From: KBS-96 sp964247975
GTDB taxonomy: Bacteria; Acidobacteriota; Terriglobia; Bryobacterales; Bryobacteraceae
Direction: 5' to 3'
DNA: 64,000 nucleotides
Assembly: GCA_964247975.1 (NCBI GenBank)
Contig: CAXTWH010000008.1
Span: 1-64,000 of the forward strand
Shown: positions 18,401 to 24,805 of the stretch, one piece after another
Position numbering within the stretch: position 1 is the first letter of the stretch
Layout: each line of letters begins with the position of its first letter
Translations under genes and position numbers: made by a program
The notes under the pieces: model-generated
The model's database searches: none
What the model was told of the DNA's origin: nothing
Seen by the model: the letters and a program-made list of their open reading frames with translations, nothing else

Positions 18401-19029
18401 AACTGTTGTTTGCCCTCCAGAAAATGATCGTAGCGGCTGCTGACTACCGGCCAGTTCACCACATTCCACCAGGCTTTGAGGTATTCCGGGCGGCGGTTCT
18501 GATATTTCAGGTAGTAGGAGTGCTCCCACACGTCGCACGCCAGCAGTCCCGGCTTGCCGTGCAGCAAAACGCTGTCCTGATTCGGCGTGGTCAGCAGTTC
18601 CAGTTTTTTTGTAGGTGGGTCTACGACCAGAAACGCCCAACCCGAGCCGAAGTGCTTCGCGGCAGCGTCCGTGAACTTCGTTTGGAACTCTTCGAATGAG
18701 CCGAAATCGCGCGCGATCGCCTCAGCCAACGCACCGATCGGCTGACCACCATTGGGCGGACCAATCACCTTCCAAAAAAATTGATGATTAGCATGTCCGC
18801 CGCCATTATTACGGACAGTAGTTCGAATCTGCTCCGGAACCTCATTCAAATGGCGCAGCAGATCTTCAATAATCATGTCCTTGAACTGCGGATAAGGTTC
18901 AATCGCCTTATTTACGTTGTCGATATAGCTCTGGTGATGCTTGTCGTGGTGCAGGCGCATGGTTTCGGCGTCGATGTAAGGCTCAAGCGCGTCATACGCA
19001 TAGGGCAAAGGGGGAAGTTGATAAGCCAT
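18397..19029 (-). CDS. sodA: Superoxide dismutase, Mn type
   Basis: 210 residues. Metal ligands are visible as His27 (RLHHDKHHQSY), His82 (GGGHANHQFFW), Asp166 and His170 (CDVWEHSYY). The second-sphere Gln is in NQDSVL (about Gln151) rather than in the FeSOD position, which favours manganese. No signal peptide, so cytoplasmic. It starts an eight-gene minus-strand operon; the AraC regulator ending at 19086 lies just upstream on the same strand and may control it. Confidence 0.92.
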   Translation of the reverse strand: MAYQLPPLPYAYDALEPYIDAETMRLHHDKHHQSYIDNVNKAIEPYPQFKDMIIEDLLRHLNEVPEQIRTTVRNNGGGHANHQFFWKVIGPPNGGQPIGALAEAIARDFGSFEEFQTKFTDAAAKHFGSGWAFLVVDPPTKKLELLTTPNQDSVLLHGKPGLLACDVWEHSYYLKYQNRRPEYLKAWWNVVNWPVVSSRYDHFLEGKQQL

Positions 19030-19085
19030 TTGTTCTCACGTTGTGATTCTCATCTCAAGATCGCGCTATGAGAACGGCAGGTCTA

Positions 19086-19979
19086 TCAAATTCCTGCTCT
19101 TTGTTTCCCATACCGTCCTGGCGGCACGCCAACCAGTCGTCGGAACTGCTCACCAAAATGGCTTTGTTGGGCAAACCCTAGCGCGACAGCGATGTCTGCG
19201 GGCGGATAACCGGCCAGGAGCAGTGACTTGGCTCGATCAATGCGGCGCTGTAATTGATAACGATGAGGCGGTACTCCGGTAGCTCGGCGAAATACACGGC
19301 TCAGGTGAAAGGCGCTTAACCCGCTTATCTGGGTCAGCATCTCGTACGACACTGATTCAGCGTAGTGAGCATCCAGGAACTCGCGTGCCCGCTGCACCGC
19401 GCCATCGCTCGGCAAAAACTTCCTGGACCGCGGTGCTTGTTCGGCATGGGTGCCGAACAAAGCGAACAGCGCGGTTGTGAGAGCGTCCTCGTGCTCCAGC
19501 GGAAGCCGCGCTGGGTTAGCGAGAACAGCGTGCAGCTTACGGAAAGTCTGTTCGAGGTGTGCGTTTAGAATGATTGGCTGTGGAACGTGGGGCTCTGTGA
19601 TGACGAGCCGCTCCTGCGCTTCGCTCCACACTCGCTGAACCAGTAGCACAGGAATATAGAACGAGAGAAATACTGACGGGGCAGACCGCACTCCCAAACC
19701 GCACACTGAATGAAGTTCGCCCGGGTGAATGACGCTCAGACTTCCGACCGGAACCGGGTGGTAACCGCCTCGATAACGGTATTCACCCGGATCAGTTAGA
19801 GAAAGGCCCACCTGGTATTCGTCATGAGAGTGGGCCGGCAGCGACACAGCTAGCTGCGGCGCAAAGCAGTAACGCTCCAGTAGCACTCCTTGTGAGTGCC
19901 AGGCATTCACCTCATGAACAATTGGCGTAGGTTCAGCCTGAACAATGTTACGAACTGCTGATTCGCTAGTTATACTCAC
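19086..19979 (-). CDS. AraC family transcriptional regulator
   Basis: 297 residues. The N-terminal cupin-like ligand domain includes LPAHSHDEYQVGLSL and HPGELHSV; the C-terminal double helix-turn-helix contains YEMLTQISGLSAFHLSRVFRRATGVPPHRYQ and ADIAVALGFAQQSHFGEQFRRLVGVPPGRY. The stop lies 56 bases before the superoxide dismutase start, so it may be co-transcribed with, or regulate, the stress operon. The cognate ligand cannot be told from sequence. Confidence 0.88.
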   Translation of the reverse strand: MSITSESAVRNIVQAEPTPIVHEVNAWHSQGVLLERYCFAPQLAVSLPAHSHDEYQVGLSLTDPGEYRYRGGYHPVPVGSLSVIHPGELHSVCGLGVRSAPSVFLSFYIPVLLVQRVWSEAQERLVITEPHVPQPIILNAHLEQTFRKLHAVLANPARLPLEHEDALTTALFALFGTHAEQAPRSRKFLPSDGAVQRAREFLDAHYAESVSYEMLTQISGLSAFHLSRVFRRATGVPPHRYQLQRRIDRAKSLLLAGYPPADIAVALGFAQQSHFGEQFRRLVGVPPGRYGKQRAGI

Positions 19980-20106
19980 CAGTTTTTTGATGTGAAACGG
20001 ACGAATGCATGACTAGTAAGTTTTGGAGGAGTTTGCGAACTTCGCAACAAAAGAGCTGCGTTTTGCCAGGATTCCCACAACAGATGAACCGACACGCGAT
20101 CTAACA

Positions 20107-21375
20107 TCAAAACCGCTTGCCGGCACGCGCCGCCATTGTTTTCGCCCGTAATGGCTTTTCTTCTTTGACAGCTTCCTTCGGCTTGCCGGTCAGCTTTCCT
20201 TCCAGGATCAGAAGCAGCATCAGCGCAAAAACCACAATCGAGCCTAAACTCGGAACAATCAGAAGTGCTTGCATGCCGAAGTCGTAGGCCACAAAACCCA
20301 AAAGCCACGGCAACAACATGCCGCCGCCTATGGCACAAGCAAACACTGCTTTGAATGCGCCGGGTCGCGAATCAAACCGGCGACCGATTGTTTCCGCAGC
20401 CAGAGCGTATATGGGGCCAAGCGCCAAACCGGTCACAATCGCAGCTAACGCAGCGCCGAACGGGGAAACCGTAAAAGAAAGCAGCAGGTAGCCCAGCATA
20501 GCTGTTAAAACGCTGGCGATTAAAAGACTCGTATGGCTTGCATAGCGTCGCCCGGACAGCGCCAACAAACGCCCTGCGGCGAGCGCCAGAAAATACAAAG
20601 CCAAAGTGTAAATCGAAAACTGGGGGCTGATACCCAGGCGGTGGATCAACAACAGCGGCAGCCAATTGGCAAGCGCCCACTCATTGCCGAACTGGAAGAA
20701 TAGCAGCAGGGCAAAGAGAATAATTCCAAACTTTGGAATGCTTTTCTGTTGTGGTAGCGATTTTCCGGGCGGAACAGAAATCATTCCCGCTGCCGAAAAG
20801 ACATTCTTAATAGAAAAAAGCAGCGCAAACGGAGCTGCCGCTAAAAACAACGTTTCCCATTGAGCATTATAAAGGCCATAAGCGCCGGCAATGATTAAGC
20901 TAGCCAGAAGAGCGCCAATGCCGAATGCCGATCCGCACAAGACCAGAGCGGAAACAGCATTCTGATCGTACAAAGGGCGTACGGGCCGCAACAGCAAACT
21001 GAACAGCAGGCCGGCAGATAAGCCCAGCACAATAATGCCAAGAGTCCGCCATAAGATCTGCTCGGCAAACGGAACAAACGTTAAACCCACAAAACCCGCG
21101 CAAGCTAATAAACAAGCAGCAACGCTCCAGCTTTTCAAAAAGCGGCGAATTGCCAGTGAGTGGCTGAACAGGCCGCCGATCAGCAGTGCCGCGTCGAAAG
21201 CGAAAAACTGGAAGCCAATAAGTCGAGGGTCTTTTTCGAACTGATAACGCCAGCTCACTGACAAGCCGCCTAAAGATCCCATCAGCAGGCCGACTAGAAC
21301 AAAGCCGAGCGCCACATTGCGAGCAGAAGTTTGCGCTAATAAAGTCCGAACAAAAATTTTATTTTCGCCAGCCAT
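20107..21375 (-). CDS. Major facilitator superfamily transporter
   Basis: 422 residues from ATG 21375 (TTG 21387 is in frame). About 12 hydrophobic segments can be counted, in two blocks separated by a polar loop near residue 215 (PPGKSLPQQKSIPKFG). GLALGPIYALAAETIGRRF in the second half and a similar pattern in the first match the MFS repeat; a basic cytoplasmic tail ends the protein. The layout resembles FucP/sugar-type MFS proteins but the substrate cannot be stated. Monocistronic; 127 bases separate it from the AraC gene. Confidence 0.8.
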   Translation of the reverse strand: MAGENKIFVRTLLAQTSARNVALGFVLVGLLMGSLGGLSVSWRYQFEKDPRLIGFQFFAFDAALLIGGLFSHSLAIRRFLKSWSVAACLLACAGFVGLTFVPFAEQILWRTLGIIVLGLSAGLLFSLLLRPVRPLYDQNAVSALVLCGSAFGIGALLASLIIAGAYGLYNAQWETLFLAAAPFALLFSIKNVFSAAGMISVPPGKSLPQQKSIPKFGIILFALLLFFQFGNEWALANWLPLLLIHRLGISPQFSIYTLALYFLALAAGRLLALSGRRYASHTSLLIASVLTAMLGYLLLSFTVSPFGAALAAIVTGLALGPIYALAAETIGRRFDSRPGAFKAVFACAIGGGMLLPWLLGFVAYDFGMQALLIVPSLGSIVVFALMLLLILEGKLTGKPKEAVKEEKPLRAKTMAARAGKRF

Positions 21376-21403
21376 TGACACAGCCAAAAGGCGAATTTAC
21401 CAT
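21375..21403 (+). promoter_or_regulatory. Sigma70-like promoter for the 16S-complementary RNA
   Basis: TTGACA (21375-21380), a 17-base spacer, then TACCAT (21398-21403). The -35 is a perfect consensus and the -10 matches 4 of 6. Transcription would begin near 21410, about 10 bases before the 16S-complementary stretch. The -35 overlaps the divergent MFS start codon. Confidence 0.5.
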
Positions 21404-21439
21404 AGAAGTATCACTGAGGAAGGAGGTGGTCCAGTCGAA

Positions 21440-21499
21440 ATGAATTCTGGTAGTGACTGTAGCATACGTTTTTCCACGCGCGAGGTGGCTGACTCTTAG
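21440..21499 (+). CDS. Possible 19-residue peptide in the 16S-complementary RNA
   Basis: ATG 21440 to TAG 21499, encoding MNSGSDCSIRFSTREVADS. The very strong AAGGAGGTGG lies upstream, though the gap from GGAGG to ATG (13 bases) is longer than usual. No membrane segment. It may be a leader peptide or not translated at all. I know no family. Confidence 0.3.
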   Translation: MNSGSDCSIRFSTREVADS

Positions 21500-21605
21500 A
21501 GTTGCCGTTCGTACGTTCAGGTCTTGTCAGTGTATAGGCCGAAGTTCCTGTGGAACAGCCGCCTTATCGCGTGAGAAGATGCTAGAGTTTCCTGATAAAG
21601 GAAAT

Positions 21606-21645
21606 AGCCCCGCAGCGGTGATACCGTTTGCGGGGCTTTGTGTTA
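21606..21645 (+). terminator. Rho-independent terminator
   Basis: AGCCCCGCA (21606-21614) pairs with TGCGGGGCT (21629-21637), enclosing a smaller CGGT/ACCG hairpin, followed by TTTGTGTT. It ends the candidate RNA about 85 bases before rpmE; readthrough or attenuation into rpmE is possible. Confidence 0.8.
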
Positions 21646-21729
21646 GTATGAAAGTTAATCATTGTGCATAGCCAGCAGTGTTTGGGCTTGCGCGTTCCCC
21701 CATCGTTGTTCGAAAGGATTCCATACATC

Positions 21730-21987
21730 ATGAAAGCTGGGATTCACCCTGCCTACGAAGAGGTTAAAGTTGTGTGCGCGTGCGGCTCTTCGTTTCAAAC
21801 CCGTTCCACGCACAAAGGCGATATTCGCGTAGAAATCTGCGCAAGCTGCCATCCGTTTTTCACAGGCCGCCAGAAGCTGGTTGATACCGAAGGCCGCGTG
21901 GACCGCTTCCAGAAAAAGTACGCTAAAGCGCGCGAATTAGCAGCTCAAAAGAAAACAGCGGCTGACGCTAAGAAAGCTGTTCAGTAA
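21730..21987 (+). CDS. rpmE: 50S ribosomal protein L31, zinc-binding type
   Basis: 85 residues from ATG 21730 (MKAGIHPAYEEVKVVCACGS), with zinc ligands C16, C18, C37 and C40 (CAC...CASC), so this is the C+ form of bL31. HPFFTGRQKLVDTEGRVDRF is the conserved core; an Ala/Lys-rich tail follows. AAAGGA precedes the start at a rather long distance. A perfect hairpin lies just after the stop. Component of the large ribosomal subunit. Confidence 0.95.
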   Translation: MKAGIHPAYEEVKVVCACGSSFQTRSTHKGDIRVEICASCHPFFTGRQKLVDTEGRVDRFQKKYAKARELAAQKKTAADAKKAVQ

Positions 21988-21998
21988 ACTGTTCGTAT

Positions 21999-22037
21999 TT
22001 ATTCCAGAATCTTACGAAGGGTAAGATTCTGGAATAA
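21999..22037. terminator. Perfect 17-bp hairpin between rpmE and a convergent gene
   Basis: TTATTCCAGAATCTTAC (21999-22015) pairs exactly with GTAAGATTCTGGAATAA (22021-22037) over a 5-base loop. It lies between rpmE (+) and the gene ending at 22043 (-). No separate T-tract, but the arm ends are A/T rich; probably a bidirectional terminator. Confidence 0.6.
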
Positions 22038-22042
22038 AGCGT

Positions 22043-22480
22043 TTAGCGAGGCCGCTTTTCACGCTTCTGTCGTTCCAGAATCTTCTGCTGCTCCATCTGA
22101 CGATCACGTTGATCCTGTTCCTGAGCTTTCTTCTCTTGTTCCGTCACCATCTTGCTGTACTCGGAAGCCTGCTCAGGTTTTAAGACAGAGCGGATCTGCG
22201 CAATTTGCTCTTGTTTAATCTGCATCATTTCCGGCTTGTAGCGATCTCGCACTTCCCTCACCTTGGCGCGTGTACCATCCAAAATATCGTTCAGTTGATC
22301 CATCTGCCGCGCGCTCAGGTTCAAGCGCGAATGCATTTCATGCAGGTAGCGGACGCGCCAATCTTCAGAAGCGCTCACGGCATTAGCTACATACAGCCGG
22401 TGCGCAAGAATGCCGGTAACTGTTCCCAGGCTGAAGATAATAGCGGCCAATACAGCGGCAACAAATTGCGAACGCTTCAT
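22043..22480 (-). CDS. Membrane-anchored CpxP/Spy-like (LTxxQ-type) protein
   Basis: 145 residues: one N-terminal transmembrane or signal segment (FVAAVLAAIIFSLGTVTGILA), then an all-helical, highly charged region (LNLSARQMDQLNDIL, IRSVLKPEQASEYSKMVTEQEKK) with the LxxxQ spacing of the Spy/CpxP/ZraP chaperones, ending in a Gln/Arg/Lys-rich coil. These act in the periplasm and dampen envelope-stress signalling. It is the third gene of a sigma/anti-sigma operon, five bases after the second, which supports a stress-feedback role. Confidence 0.65.
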   Translation of the reverse strand: MKRSQFVAAVLAAIIFSLGTVTGILAHRLYVANAVSASEDWRVRYLHEMHSRLNLSARQMDQLNDILDGTRAKVREVRDRYKPEMMQIKQEQIAQIRSVLKPEQASEYSKMVTEQEKKAQEQDQRDRQMEQQKILERQKREKRPR

Positions 22481-22485
22481 AAGAA

Positions 22486-22833
22486 CTATAACTGATAATC
22501 AGCCGGCAGATTGTAAGCGGGAACCGCGTCAGAACTGTAGGTACGCTCCACTGTGGTTTCAGCCGAAAGCGCATCGGCATAGGTGATATATTTGGCATGC
22601 AGTGCCGAGGTAGGAGCGGGAGGCATCAGATTCAATGCCGCCAGCAGCAAACAAGCCGCAGCGGACGCTTTAACTAAGACTCGCGCCAAGTGCTGGAATA
22701 CGGTGCTGAAACTGCGCTTATTTTCAATACGCGACCATAACCTGGGCATAAAATCCGCGCCTGCCTCCACATCCGGGCATGCCGCTTTATACCGCAAAAA
22801 GAGTTCATCAAGATGGTGTCCGCCATTCGTCAT
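22486..22833 (-). CDS. Probable anti-sigma factor (single-pass membrane protein)
   Basis: 115 residues: a cytoplasmic N-terminus of about 45 residues (LDELFLRYKAACPDVEAGADFMPRLW), one transmembrane helix (VKASAAACLLLAALNLMPP, about 54-72) and a short outer tail. It lies 56 bases downstream of an ECF sigma gene and upstream of a CpxP-like gene, the place of an anti-sigma factor. No zinc-finger (HxxxCxxC) motif is visible, so the call rests on topology and position. Confidence 0.55.
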   Translation of the reverse strand: MTNGGHHLDELFLRYKAACPDVEAGADFMPRLWSRIENKRSFSTVFQHLARVLVKASAAACLLLAALNLMPPAPTSALHAKYITYADALSAETTVERTYSSDAVPAYNLPADYQL

Positions 22834-22889
22834 CTCCGGCTCCTTTCTCGCCAGTTGCCGCTGCTTGCGGAAACCGCATAAATAAAAAA

Positions 22890-23474
22890 TTATAATTTAC
22901 CATCTGTTTTGGCTGCTTCATACGCTTTTAGAACCCGCTGCCGGGCTCGAAACAGCCGTACTTTCAAGACATTCTCGCTGATGCAGTAGACGTGCTCCAA
23001 CTCTTTCAGCGACAATCCTTCCACTTCTTTCAAAGTAAGCAGAATACGGTCTTCTTCCGACACGTGCTGGAACAGAGCTTGAACGAACTCGCGAGTTCTG
23101 CTTTTCTCCTCATCTTCTTCGCTGCGTTTTTCCCCGGCATAAGAGTCTGCTTGAAGCACCTGCATTTCCGACATATCGGCCATACGGGACTCCTGCCGCC
23201 GCTTAATGCGCCGCAGATGATCGTAGGCAGCATTCACCGTCAGCCGGTAAAGCCAAGGCTCGAACATTTCGGGCGACCGAAGCTGATCTAAAGAATAATA
23301 AAGCCGGACGAATACCTCCTGCCCCACATCTTCCACATCTTCCGGACGGCCAATCAATCGCGACACAGTGCCTAAGATGCGCTTCCGATAAGCAGTGACA
23401 ATCTGGTTAAAAGCTGCTGAACTGCCCTTCTTCGCTTCTTCAATCAGTTCCTGCTCAACAAGCATTTCCAGCAC
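22890..23474 (-). CDS. ECF-type RNA polymerase sigma factor
   Basis: 194 residues. Region 2 is seen in AFNQIVTAYRKRILGTVSRLIG and DVEDVGQEVFVRLYYSLDQL, with FEPWLYRLTVNAAYDHLRRIKRR in region 2.3-2.4; region 4 in LLTLKEVEGLSLKELEHVYCISENVLKVRLFRARQRV. A Glu/Arg-rich linker joins them. GTG 23474 or ATG 23465 may be the start. It heads a three-gene unit with the putative anti-sigma and CpxP-like proteins, consistent with autoregulated envelope-stress control. Confidence 0.88.
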   Translation of the reverse strand: MLEMLVEQELIEEAKKGSSAAFNQIVTAYRKRILGTVSRLIGRPEDVEDVGQEVFVRLYYSLDQLRSPEMFEPWLYRLTVNAAYDHLRRIKRRQESRMADMSEMQVLQADSYAGEKRSEEDEEKSRTREFVQALFQHVSEEDRILLTLKEVEGLSLKELEHVYCISENVLKVRLFRARQRVLKAYEAAKTDGKL

Positions 23475-23507
23475 AGTTGCCGGTTAGCGCTAATGAACTC
23501 TGAGATG

Positions 23508-23717
23508 CTAGGCGTTCCGGCAAGTAGTTAGGTTACAAGGCTTTGGCAGAATTTCCAAACTTTGGGTAGGAAGTGGTTTTACGGTAATGACGGCTTGGTA
23601 ATGTTCCAAAGCCTGGATCATAGCAGTGAGAGCGGATCGCTGGGCGTAAAGCGTTTCCAATTCTGTTTGAAGTAGGGGCGACGCCTTACTCTGGCAGGAA
23701 GAACTCCCGTGGGGCAT
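23508..23717 (-). CDS. Small protein of unknown function
   Basis: 69 codons upstream of the sigma factor on the same strand. The central part (LLQTELETLYAQRSALTAMIQALEHY) has a heptad-like helix of the kind seen in real small coiled-coil proteins; the rest is Pro/Thr rich with three cysteines. No clear ribosome site precedes the ATG at 23717. It may be genuine but evidence is thin. Confidence 0.35.
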   Translation of the reverse strand: MPHGSSSCQSKASPLLQTELETLYAQRSALTAMIQALEHYQAVITVKPLPTQSLEILPKPCNLTTCRNA

Positions 23718-23923
23718 AAAACTATTAGTACTCCGGCTCTAGTAGTTTGGCAATGAATATATTTGTTTGCCAAGTATTTTTTTCAAAACGCATGTACAAA
23801 AGTTTTCCGATAGGATTTAAGAGAAATAAAATCTAATTCAACTTGATTACACTTCAAAGCTTTACAAGGCTTAAAATCATCATAAACATCGGTAAAACGT
23901 TTTTGCCGGATGCTCTCAAATTA

Positions 23924-23952
23924 TTGATAAACTAAGCTTTATAGCTTATATT
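23924..23952 (+). promoter_or_regulatory. Sigma70-like promoter for the RskA-like gene
   Basis: TTGATA (23924-23929), 17-base spacer, TATATT (23947-23952), in an A/T-rich stretch; 5 of 6 matches in each box. Transcription would start about 40 bases before GTG 23999. Confidence 0.55.
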
Positions 23953-23998
23953 CACAATAGCGGTTGCGATTTTGCTTGTCTGATTGTGGAAGTCATTT

Positions 23999-24748
23999 GT
24001 GGCAGACCTTACGCGCATTAGCGTGTTGCCCATTTCTCCGCCGGTTTTGCGGCATCAAATACGCTACACGCTGATTGCGATTGTGGCTGCGATTACCACT
24101 TTGGTTGGAGTTGGAGCTTGGTTTGCCGGAATTCAGTACTTCCGTATTAGAAGTGAGCAGATTGTTTCCGAGCTGACGGAATCTCAGAATACTATCGCCA
24201 AGCTGCGCGTCCAGCTTCATGATCAGCAGACGCAGATAAAACAATTGAAGGGAAATCTTCAACCGTCTGCCGCAGCCGCCGTTTTGCAAGTGGAAGCCAT
24301 GCGGCGGCAGATTCTGCAGTTGCAGGCAGAACTCACCGGCTATCAGAATTTAGCTGACCGCGACCGGAAGGAAAGCTCAAACGACCATCAACTTCTGGCC
24401 CTGTTTTCAGTCCCCGGCGTTCGAATGGTTGAGCTTCGCGGCGCGGAGTCGAGCCGAGCTACAGGATATGCGCTGGTGCTTGACCAAAGCAAGGTGTTGT
24501 TGGTGGCAACAAATCTTCCCAAGCTTCCGGCGGACCGGGAGTACCAGCTCTGGCTGTTGCGGAAGGATGAACCGGCCATTGTCAGCGGGGGTGTTTTCGA
24601 TTCGGATGATTCCAGCCGCGCCGTTGTGCAGTTTGCGGACGATCAGTTAGTTTCCCAACTGCAAGCTGTTACTGTAACCGAAGAGCCGAGCGGTGGAACC
24701 CTCAGCCCCACGGGCAAGAAAATTCTTTATAGCGATATGGAAGAATAG
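23999..24748 (+). CDS. Membrane protein with RskA-like anti-sigma C-terminal domain
   Basis: 249 residues from GTG 23999, which has GGAAG six bases upstream (TTG 23984 is an alternative). A cytoplasmic stub of about 20 residues precedes one transmembrane helix (YTLIAIVAAITTLVGVGAWFAG), then a coiled coil of about 80 residues (IVSELTESQNTIAKLRVQL ...) and an extracytoplasmic domain with PADREYQLWLLRKDEPAIVSGG and LQAVTVTEEPSGG, the pattern of the anti-sigma-K C-terminal domain. The usual zinc-finger anti-sigma head is absent, so it may sense or bind without a direct sigma partner. Divergent from the ECF operon. Confidence 0.7.
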   Translation: MADLTRISVLPISPPVLRHQIRYTLIAIVAAITTLVGVGAWFAGIQYFRIRSEQIVSELTESQNTIAKLRVQLHDQQTQIKQLKGNLQPSAAAAVLQVEAMRRQILQLQAELTGYQNLADRDRKESSNDHQLLALFSVPGVRMVELRGAESSRATGYALVLDQSKVLLVATNLPKLPADREYQLWLLRKDEPAIVSGGVFDSDDSSRAVVQFADDQLVSQLQAVTVTEEPSGGTLSPTGKKILYSDMEE

Positions 24749-24805
24749 CTTTTTTCCAGCCTGTAAGGGCCTTCCCGCAGTTGATACGCGCGATATTATA
24801 TTATT

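Larger units (their letters stand above)
21410..21645 (+). ncRNA. Candidate small RNA with 17-base complementarity to the 16S rRNA 3' tail
   Basis: The inferred transcript starts near 21410 and ends at a strong terminator. AAGGAGGTGGTCCAGTC (21420-21436) would pair without a gap to the highly conserved 3' end of 16S rRNA (GGCTGGATCACCTCCTT), using 15 Watson-Crick pairs and two G-U pairs. Downstream are hairpins GTTCC/GGAAC (21544-21556) and TTTCC/GGAAA (21588-21604) directly before the terminator. A 19-codon frame starts at 21440, so the RNA may instead be an mRNA for a tiny peptide with an over-long ribosome site, or a leader that attenuates rpmE. The rRNA itself is not in this window; pairing relies on its known conservation. 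Confidence 0.45.

Noticed and set aside
18401..18640. 80-residue N-terminal extension of the SnoaL-like protein
   Set aside because: Lies inside the superoxide dismutase gene in another frame; the ATG overlapping its stop is the natural start.
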